NCBI GenBank assembly: GCA_023428335.1
Contig: JAEYYS010000274.1
Location: 1-31,230, forward strand
DNA from: Verrucomicrobiota bacterium
Lineage (GTDB): Bacteria; Verrucomicrobiota; Verrucomicrobiia; Verrucomicrobiales; Verrucomicrobiaceae
DNA: 31,230 bases
Direction: 5' to 3'
Shown here: one piece after another, positions 25,410-31,230 of the stretch
Layout: each line of letters starts with the position of its first letter
Position numbering within the stretch: the first letter of the stretch is position 1
Made by a program: the position numbers and the translations under genes
The notes under the pieces: generated by a model
What the model saw: only the letters and a program-made list of their open reading frames with translations
The model's database searches: none
What the model was told of the DNA's origin: nothing

Positions 25410-26180
25410 GTGCCCGACTGGCTGATCCAGCACACCCTTTTCACCGGCGAGCCGCGCGTGCTCGTGCTGGCGGCCATCGCCGCCCTCTGCATCGGCCTGT
25501 CGAAGAGCGGCCTGTCCGGCACCGCCACCCTCAACGTCGTGCTCATGGCCCAGGCCTTTGGCGCCAAGGCCTCGGTCGGCCTCGTCCTGCCCCTGCTCAT
25601 TGCCGCCGACCTGATGGGCTACTTCCTCAACCGCCACGGCGGCAGCTGGCGCCAGGTCCTGCCCATGGCACCGCCCGCCATCGCCGGGGTCATCGCCGGC
25701 TGGCTGCTGCTCGACACCATCGACAACCAGGCCGCGCGCACGGTCATCGGCTGGCTGATCATCGGCCTGCTCGGCTTCCACCTGCTGCTGGAGCGGCGCC
25801 GCCAGGACCTGCTGGCGCTCACCGAGCACCGCGGCTTCGCCCAAACCCTCGGCTTCGGCGCCGGCGTCACCACCATGCTCGCCAACGCCGCCGGCCCGGT
25901 CATGACCGTCTACCTGCTGTCGCGCCGCCTGGAAAAAAAGGACCACCTCGGCGTCTTCAGTCGCTTCTTCCTCTTCATCAACCTCTTCAAGGTCCCCTTC
26001 TCCGCCAACCTCGGCATCATTCACCCGCAGTCGCTCGCCACCAACCTCGTCCTGCTGCCCGTGGTCGTGCTCGGCATCCTGCTCGGCTGGCAGATTCTCC
26101 AACGCATCCCGCAGAAAGCCTTCGAACGCACCCTCTTCCTGCTGACCCTCGTCGCCGCCCTCTGGCTGGTGCTCGGCTGA
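25410..26180 (+). CDS. TauE/SafE family permease
   Basis: This 256-residue integral membrane protein starts with GTG at 25410, 15 bases after the upstream stop. About eight hydrophobic segments are visible, e.g. VLVLAAIAALCIGLSKSGLSG, GLVLPLLIAADLMGYFL, AIAGVIAGWLLLDTI, TVIGWLIIGLLGFHLLL and LVLLPVVVLGILLGW. The first contains the GLSKSGLSG loop, and a second conserved half begins GFGAGVTTMLANAAGPVMTVYLL; this internal twofold layout is the TauE/SafE signature. Members export or import sulfite, sulfoacetate or other small anions; the substrate cannot be read from sequence. Pairing with a secreted propeller protein gives no clear hint, and no sulfur-metabolism gene is adjacent. Confidence 0.87.
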   Translation: MPDWLIQHTLFTGEPRVLVLAAIAALCIGLSKSGLSGTATLNVVLMAQAFGAKASVGLVLPLLIAADLMGYFLNRHGGSWRQVLPMAPPAIAGVIAGWLLLDTIDNQAARTVIGWLIIGLLGFHLLLERRRQDLLALTEHRGFAQTLGFGAGVTTMLANAAGPVMTVYLLSRRLEKKDHLGVFSRFFLFINLFKVPFSANLGIIHPQSLATNLVLLPVVVLGILLGWQILQRIPQKAFERTLFLLTLVAALWLVLG

Positions 26181-26202
26181 GCAAAGAATCCGCCCCCACA
26201 GC

Positions 26203-26230
26203 TTGCCCGGATGGCCGCGCCTGCTATGCT
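26203..26230 (+). promoter_or_regulatory. Candidate extended -10 promoter of sucC
   Basis: TTGCCC (26203-26208) and TATGCT (26225-26230) are separated by 16 bases. The -10 is preceded by TGC, the extended -10 dinucleotide pattern TGn. The ATG follows 27 bases after the -10, so the leader would be about 20 bases and C-rich. Confidence 0.45.
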
Positions 26231-26257
26231 GGCGGCTCGACTTCCCCCCATCCCCCG

Positions 26258-27442
<1,185 letters not shown>

Positions 27443-27470
27443 ACCGGCCCCTGCTCGGCACACCCAACTC

Positions 27471-27503
27471 GAAGGCGGCAGACTTCTGCCGCCTTCTTTT
27501 TTT
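27471..27503 (+). terminator. Rho-independent terminator of sucC
   Basis: A perfect 11-base-pair stem (GAAGGCGGCAG with CTGCCGCCTTC) encloses the tetraloop ACTT and is followed at once by seven T. It begins 28 bases after the sucC stop. This is the clearest intrinsic terminator in the window. Confidence 0.93.
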
Positions 27504-27531
27504 GCACCGCTGGCCGCTTTGGGAGGTTGAT

Positions 27532-27585
27532 GGATGAGGGTGGATTGTTGATCGAAAGAGGCTCCATCAACCATCCACCATCCCC
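27532..27585. repeat. Imperfect inverted repeat between sucC and sufD
   Basis: GGTGGATTGTTGAT (27539-27552) is matched by the complement of ATCAACCATCCACC (27566-27579) at 13 of 14 positions, across a 13-base loop. Pairing continues outward with a small bulge (GGATG on the left, CATCC on the right). The arms are themselves built of short GTTGAT/GGTGGAT units. The simple-sequence style differs from the neighbouring DNA and may represent a dispersed intergenic repeat. Confidence 0.6.
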
Positions 27586-27596
27586 TCCCCCTCTCC

Positions 27597-27611
27597 GGCG
27601 GCTGCGCCGCC
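27597..27611 (-). terminator. Short hairpin just after the sufD stop
   Basis: GGCGGC and GCCGCC flank a TGC loop, 4 bases beyond the sufD stop on the minus strand. No T-run follows on that strand, so it is at best a weak terminator of the suf operon. The larger inverted repeat further on may contribute. Confidence 0.3.
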
Positions 27612-27614
27612 GCC

Positions 27615-28916
27615 TCAGACCGCGCGCTGCAGCTTGTCGTCGATGCGCGCGACCAGGGTGTCGAGCACCTCGCTGTTGCCGAAGCGCTCGATGACATCGG
27701 CGAGGAACCCCTCGACGATCAGCTTGCGCGCCTCGCCATCGGGGATGCCGCGGGCCTTCAGGTAAAACAGCTCCTCGTCGGCAATCGGGCCGCTGGTGCT
27801 GCCGTGGCTGCACTTGACCTGATCGGCATTGATCTCCAGGCCTGGCAGTGAGTTGGCCTCGGCCTCGTTGCTGTTGAGCAGGTTGCGGCAGGTCTGGTAG
27901 GCGTCGGTGTAGTGGGCCCCCTCATCGACGATGATGAGGCCGCTGAACACCGAGCGCGCCTGGCCGTAGAGGGCGTTCTTGTACAGCAGGTCGCTGGTGG
28001 CATGCGGCGCCTTGTGCCGCTGCAGGGTGCGCTGGTCCACGACCTGCTCGCCGACCGGCAGGGAGACGCTGAGCATGTCGCTGCGCGCGCCCTCACCGAC
28101 GAGGTCGCTGACGCTTTCGCTGCGGCTGAAGGAAGCGCCGAGCTGGACCTGGAAACTTTTCACCGCCGCATCGCGACCGGCACGGATGCCGGAGAGATGC
28201 AGGGCCTGGGCATCGTCGGCCAGCTCCTGGCAGGCGGCATAGGTGATCTTGCTGCCCGGACCACCGACGAGATCGGCGACCGCAATGCTGAGACCGCCTT
28301 CGCCTTCCAGACTGCGGTAGTGATCGACGACGCTGACCTGGGCGTTGTCCTCCGCAACCACCAGCGTGTGCGGGAAGATCGCCGCGTGGTCGCCGACCAC
28401 CCAGTGGAAGATTTCGACGGGTTTGTCGATGACGACGTTCTTCGGCACGAGGATGACGGTGCCAGCCTTGACGTGGGCCAGGTGCAGGGCCGAGAACTTG
28501 GCCGAACCAAGCGGCAGATCGGCCTTCATGAAGTGCGCCTCCAGCGCCGCGCCGTGGGTTTTCAGGGCTTCAACGAAGCTGACACAGACCACGCCGGCGG
28601 GCAGGCCGGCGGCATCGGACTCGACGAGCGTGTCGTTGACGAAAACAAAGCGCGCCGCGCGCTCCTTAAGGCCTTCGGTGGCGGCGAGCGCGGCAGCCGT
28701 CTGCGCCGCGGTCGGTGCCTGCGCCGGCGCATGATCAGCGAGCTCGATTTTCTTGGCGCTGGAGTAGCGCCAGTTTTCATCTTTGAGACCGGGCAACGGC
28801 AGGGATTGAAATGCCGTCCACGCGGCTGAGGCGCGGTTCAGGAACCATTCGGGCGCGGTGTCGGAAGGACGGAGGGGGGCGGTGGTGAGGAGACCGGAGG
28901 GGGTATCGGAGAGCAT
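27615..28916 (-). CDS. sufD: Fe-S cluster assembly protein SufD
   Basis: This 433-residue protein is the SufD subunit of the SufBC2D scaffold, which assembles iron-sulfur clusters under oxidative or iron stress. The N-terminus has the ENWRYSSAKKIE block; the core is a right-handed beta-helix (VILVPKNVVIDKPVEIFHWV, HTLVVAEDNAQVSVVDHY). The C-terminal signature QVKCSHGSTSGPIADEELFY contains Cys369 and His371, matching the conserved Cys and His of SufD, followed by LKARGIPDGEARKLIVEGF. Length is typical. The ATG at 28916 has no Shine-Dalgarno but a pyrimidine-rich leader. It is the last gene of the suf operon, but two unrelated small genes separate it from sufB, an unusual arrangement. Confidence 0.94.
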   Translation of the reverse strand: MLSDTPSGLLTTAPLRPSDTAPEWFLNRASAAWTAFQSLPLPGLKDENWRYSSAKKIELADHAPAQAPTAAQTAAALAATEGLKERAARFVFVNDTLVESDAAGLPAGVVCVSFVEALKTHGAALEAHFMKADLPLGSAKFSALHLAHVKAGTVILVPKNVVIDKPVEIFHWVVGDHAAIFPHTLVVAEDNAQVSVVDHYRSLEGEGGLSIAVADLVGGPGSKITYAACQELADDAQALHLSGIRAGRDAAVKSFQVQLGASFSRSESVSDLVGEGARSDMLSVSLPVGEQVVDQRTLQRHKAPHATSDLLYKNALYGQARSVFSGLIIVDEGAHYTDAYQTCRNLLNSNEAEANSLPGLEINADQVKCSHGSTSGPIADEELFYLKARGIPDGEARKLIVEGFLADVIERFGNSEVLDTLVARIDDKLQRAV

Positions 28917-28940
28917 TGGATAAGGGGAAAAGGCTTGGGA

Positions 28941-29399
28941 TCAGTCAGCGTTCCGCCGGGAAACCTGCGTCAAAGCCTCGACATCAAGCAAGTCCTGGGG
29001 GCGACCTGCGGTTTGCTTGGCCTGGATAAGGTGCTGGAGCGAGACAAACGGGATGTGAACCCCTCCCAGATCGGAGTGCACACGGGCTTCATAGGCTGCG
29101 GCAAAATTCAAGCCTGGAACTGAAGTGAGGAAATCCACTCGGCAGGGAGGCAGGCCAATTTGGAACATGGTCCTCTCATTCATGAAATGCTCCAGCGTCA
29201 TGCCCTCCACCCAGCCGCCGAAGCGCATCAACGCCTTGCGCAATCGCGCCGCGTTTTCTGGACTGGGGAGTATCCAGAGGTCGATATCCTTCGTGTAACG
29301 CGGCTCGGCATAAAAAATGACCGCGTAGCCGCCGACGACGAGATACTCAACCTGGCAGTCGTTCAAAATGGTGAGCAGTTCTTTGAAGTCGGAGTTCAT
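28941..29399 (-). CDS. Nucleotidyltransferase-fold protein (MNT/AbiEii-like)
   Basis: This 152-residue protein has the pol-beta nucleotidyltransferase core: VEYLVVGGYAVIFYAEPRYT at 17-36 with Gly23-Gly24, then KDIDLWI with Asp38 and Asp40 as the metal pair, and a third acidic residue at Asp89 (CRVDFLTSVPG). The C-terminal HLIQAKQTAGRPQDLLDVEA segment (residues 123-141) is typical of stand-alone NTases in toxin-antitoxin and AbiE-like systems. All three acidic positions are kept, so it may be active, transferring a nucleotide to a protein or RNA. Its start overlaps the preceding small gene by 53 bases, and its stop is 24 bases before the sufD start. Although placed in the suf operon, nothing ties it to Fe-S assembly. 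Confidence 0.78.
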   Translation of the reverse strand: MNSDFKELLTILNDCQVEYLVVGGYAVIFYAEPRYTKDIDLWILPSPENAARLRKALMRFGGWVEGMTLEHFMNERTMFQIGLPPCRVDFLTSVPGLNFAAAYEARVHSDLGGVHIPFVSLQHLIQAKQTAGRPQDLLDVEALTQVSRRNAD

Positions 29400-29589
29400 C
29401 AGCGGGTCGGCCTTTCAGAAGCCAGGCAGTTTCGACGAGTTGCCAAGCGGCCGTGAAGCGCGCGGCGGGAGGCTGGGTTTGCCAGAAGGTAAGATCAAAC
29501 TCCCGTCCGGCCTCTTCCAACGGCACCGCACGCCACATGACGTTGCCGCGTGCGGACTGACCGATTTGGACCGTAGTGGAAGGTGACAT
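29347..29589 (-). CDS. Small protein paired with the nucleotidyltransferase
   Basis: This 80-residue protein begins 17 bases after the sufB stop and overlaps the nucleotidyltransferase gene by 53 bases. The most distinctive part is FDLTFWQTQPPAARFTAAWQ followed by LVETAWLLKGRPADELRLQR at residues 31-70. Small proteins with the pattern FWQ-x-PxxRFxAAW...KGR-x-DELRLQR are, to my recollection, regularly encoded next to stand-alone nucleotidyltransferases like the one that follows. It is largely alpha-helical by appearance, with no membrane segment or DNA-binding motif I can name. It could be the partner (toxin, antitoxin or specificity subunit) of the nucleotidyltransferase. The overlap and conserved core argue that it is a real gene. 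Confidence 0.7.
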   Translation of the reverse strand: MSPSTTVQIGQSARGNVMWRAVPLEEAGREFDLTFWQTQPPAARFTAAWQLVETAWLLKGRPADELRLQRTAHHFERLPG

Positions 29590-29606
29590 GATCGAAAGAA
29601 GCGGCT

Positions 29607-31046
29607 TCAGCCGACGCTGCCTTCCATTTCGAGATCGATCAGGCGTTTGAGCTCGACGCTGTACTCCATGGGGAATTCCTTGACGAGGTCGTTGATGAAG
29701 CCGTTGACGCTGAGGCTCATCGCCTCGGCCTCGGTGAGGCCGCGCTGCATGAGGTAGAAGATCTGCTCGGCGCTGACCTGGCTGACGCTGGCCTCATGCT
29801 GGGTGGCGTGCTGGTTGCCGCGCACGCTGATCGCCGGATAGGTGTCGGTGCGGCTGTTCGGATTGATCAGCAGGGCGTCACACTCGGTGTTGTTCTTGCA
29901 GCCCTTCAGGTGCTTGGGAATGTGGACCAGGCCGCGGTAGGTGGAACGGCCCTCGCCGATGGAGATCGACTTGGAGATGACGTTGCTGGTCGTCTCATCG
30001 GCGGCGTGCACCATCTTGGCGCCGGTATCCTGATGCTGGCCGCTGTTGGCAAGGGCGATGCTGATGACCTCGCCGCGCGCGCGCCGGCCCTTCATGATGA
30101 CGCCCGGATACTTCATCGTCAGGCGGCTGCCGATGTTGCAGTCGATCCAGCGCACCTCGGCATCCTCATGGGCGATGCCGCGCTTGGTGACGAGGTTGAA
30201 GACGTTGCTGCTCCAGTTCTGGACGGTGACGTACTGGATCTTCGCGCCCTTCATGGCGACGAGTTCGACGACAGCGCTGTGCAGGGTGGCGGTTTCGAAT
30301 TTCGGGGCGGTGCAGCCCTCCATGTACATGACCTCGGCGCCCTCGTCGGCGATGATGAGGGTGCGCTCGAACTGGCCGAATTGCTCGCTGTTGATGCGGA
30401 AGTAGGCCTGCAGCGGGTGCTTCACCTTCACGCCCGGCGGCACGTAGATGAAGGAGCCACCGGAGAAGACCGCACTGTTGAGAGCGGAGAACTTGTTGTC
30501 ACCGGTGGGAATGACCTTGCCGAACCACTTCTTGAAAATCTCCGGGTACTTGTGCAGGCCCTCGGTGCTGTTGACGAAGATGACGCCCTGCTCCTCGACG
30601 GCGGCCTTGATGTTCGAGTAGGCGGCCTCGCTGTCGTACTGCGCCTCGACACCGGCCAGGAACTTGCGCTCCTGCTCGGGGATGCCGAGCCGGTCAAAGG
30701 TCTTCTTCACGTCCTCAGGCACCTCGTCCCAGGAGCGCTTCGGCTTCTGGCCGTCGCTCAGGTAGTAGCGGAACTCGTCGAAGTGGATGTTCTCCAGATC
30801 CTTGGTGGCCCAATGCGTCGGCATGGGCTTGTCGAGGAAGACCTTGAGCGCCTTCTTGCGGAACTCGCGGATCCAGTCGGGATCCCCCTTGACGTCGCAG
30901 ATGTAGTCGATCGTCTTTTCGGTGATGCCGAAGCCGGAGTCGTACTTGTTGCGTTCCGGGAAGGTGAAGTCGCCGACGCTGTCGACCTTGATGTCGGCAA
31001 TGTCGGAGGCTTCGAGATCCGCGGAGAGATCAGGGGCGGTGACCAT
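29607..31046 (-). CDS. sufB: Fe-S cluster assembly protein SufB
   Basis: This 479-residue protein is the SufB scaffold on which SufBC2D builds iron-sulfur clusters. The N-terminus includes GITEKTIDYICDVKGDPDWI and PMPTHWATKDLENIHFDEF. The central part has GVIFVNSTEGLHKYPEIFKK and FSALNSAVFSGGSFIYVPPG, then the beta-helix. The functional C-terminal block is CKNNTECDALL with Cys389, equivalent to the catalytic cysteine of SufB, and QHATQHEASVSQVS with His417-Glu418, followed by IFYLMQRGLTEAEAMSLSVN. Length is normal. It lies 33 bases after sufC; the ATG at 31046 follows a C-rich leader. Downstream come two small genes and then sufD. Confidence 0.96.
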   Translation of the reverse strand: MVTAPDLSADLEASDIADIKVDSVGDFTFPERNKYDSGFGITEKTIDYICDVKGDPDWIREFRKKALKVFLDKPMPTHWATKDLENIHFDEFRYYLSDGQKPKRSWDEVPEDVKKTFDRLGIPEQERKFLAGVEAQYDSEAAYSNIKAAVEEQGVIFVNSTEGLHKYPEIFKKWFGKVIPTGDNKFSALNSAVFSGGSFIYVPPGVKVKHPLQAYFRINSEQFGQFERTLIIADEGAEVMYMEGCTAPKFETATLHSAVVELVAMKGAKIQYVTVQNWSSNVFNLVTKRGIAHEDAEVRWIDCNIGSRLTMKYPGVIMKGRRARGEVISIALANSGQHQDTGAKMVHAADETTSNVISKSISIGEGRSTYRGLVHIPKHLKGCKNNTECDALLINPNSRTDTYPAISVRGNQHATQHEASVSQVSAEQIFYLMQRGLTEAEAMSLSVNGFINDLVKEFPMEYSVELKRLIDLEMEGSVG

Positions 31047-31079
31047 GGAAGGCGGGGGTGAAGAGTTTAAAGTTTCAGG

Positions 31080-31230
31080 TTAGGCCGCGGCGGCGAGCTC
31101 CTCCTTGACCCAGTCGTAGCCGCGGGCCTCAAGCTCGAGGGCGAGCTCCTTGCCGCCGGTCTTGACGATCTGGCCGTCCATGAGCACGTGCACGATGTCC
31201 GGCTGGATGTAGTCGAGCAGGCGCTGGTAG
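31080..31230 (-). CDS. sufC: SufC ATPase, C-terminal fragment (runs off the right edge)
   Basis: Only the last 49 codons are inside the window. They read YQRLLDYIQPDIVHVLMDGQ, then IVKTGGKELALELEARGYDW and VKEELAAAA before the TAA. This is the conserved C-terminus of SufC, where HYQRILDYI-PD-VHVL-xGRIVKxG precedes LExxGYxW. SufC is the ABC-type ATPase that drives conformational change in SufBC2D. The stop is 33 bases before the sufB start on the same strand, so it belongs to the suf operon. The nucleotide-binding motifs lie outside the window. Confidence 0.92.
   Translation of the reverse strand, partial: YQRLLDYIQPDIVHVLMDGQIVKTGGKELALELEARGYDWVKEELAAAA

Overview
The window is a GC-rich chromosomal segment of a Gram-negative bacterium. 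It is most consistent with the PVC superphylum, probably Verrucomicrobiota. This is inferred from three things: a cytochrome with the propeller-HEAT-heme layout that is expanded in that group, a very large Fn3/Ig-like exoprotein, and an outer-membrane biogenesis set (bamA, ompH/skp, lpxD). No rRNA, tRNA, phage, insertion sequence or CRISPR array was seen. There is no gene-free stretch longer than about 200 bases.

Layout. At 1-84 (-) is the N-terminal end of a MmcQ/YjbR-like gene, and at 145-993 (+) a secreted LamG-like protein. From 14344 down to 1001 runs a nearly unbroken minus-strand block: bamA, ompH/skp, lpxD, a GT2 glycosyltransferase, a winged-helix/nuclease-fold-like protein, a membrane-anchored octaheme cytochrome with HEAT and TPR repeats, a trypsin-like protease, a large exported protein of unknown role and an FG-GAP/VCBS protein. 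Most gaps are under 90 bases and one junction overlaps by 4. Divergent from bamA is a 1000-residue PVC-type dehydrogenase/cytochrome c (14539-17541, +). It converges on a 2115-residue exported Fn3/Ig-like protein (17671-24018, -) that carries an internal cyclophilin domain. A second divergent region (24019-24215) separates this from a plus-strand group: an FG-GAP protein, a TauE/SafE permease and sucC. sucC has a candidate promoter and a very strong terminator, and sucD is not next to it.

The right end is a suf Fe-S assembly operon on the minus strand: sufC (partial), sufB, two small genes, sufD. The two small genes are an 80-residue protein overlapping a nucleotidyltransferase-fold protein. 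They resemble toxin-antitoxin-type pairs and sit between sufB and sufD.

Functional themes are envelope assembly (BamA, Skp, LpxD), periplasmic electron transfer by heme proteins, a large exported repertoire of beta-propeller, Ig-like and lectin-like proteins, and Fe-S and TCA housekeeping genes. One feature spans the window: almost no gene has a Shine-Dalgarno purine tract. Many starts are instead preceded directly by C/T-rich leaders, which suggests initiation without Shine-Dalgarno pairing.
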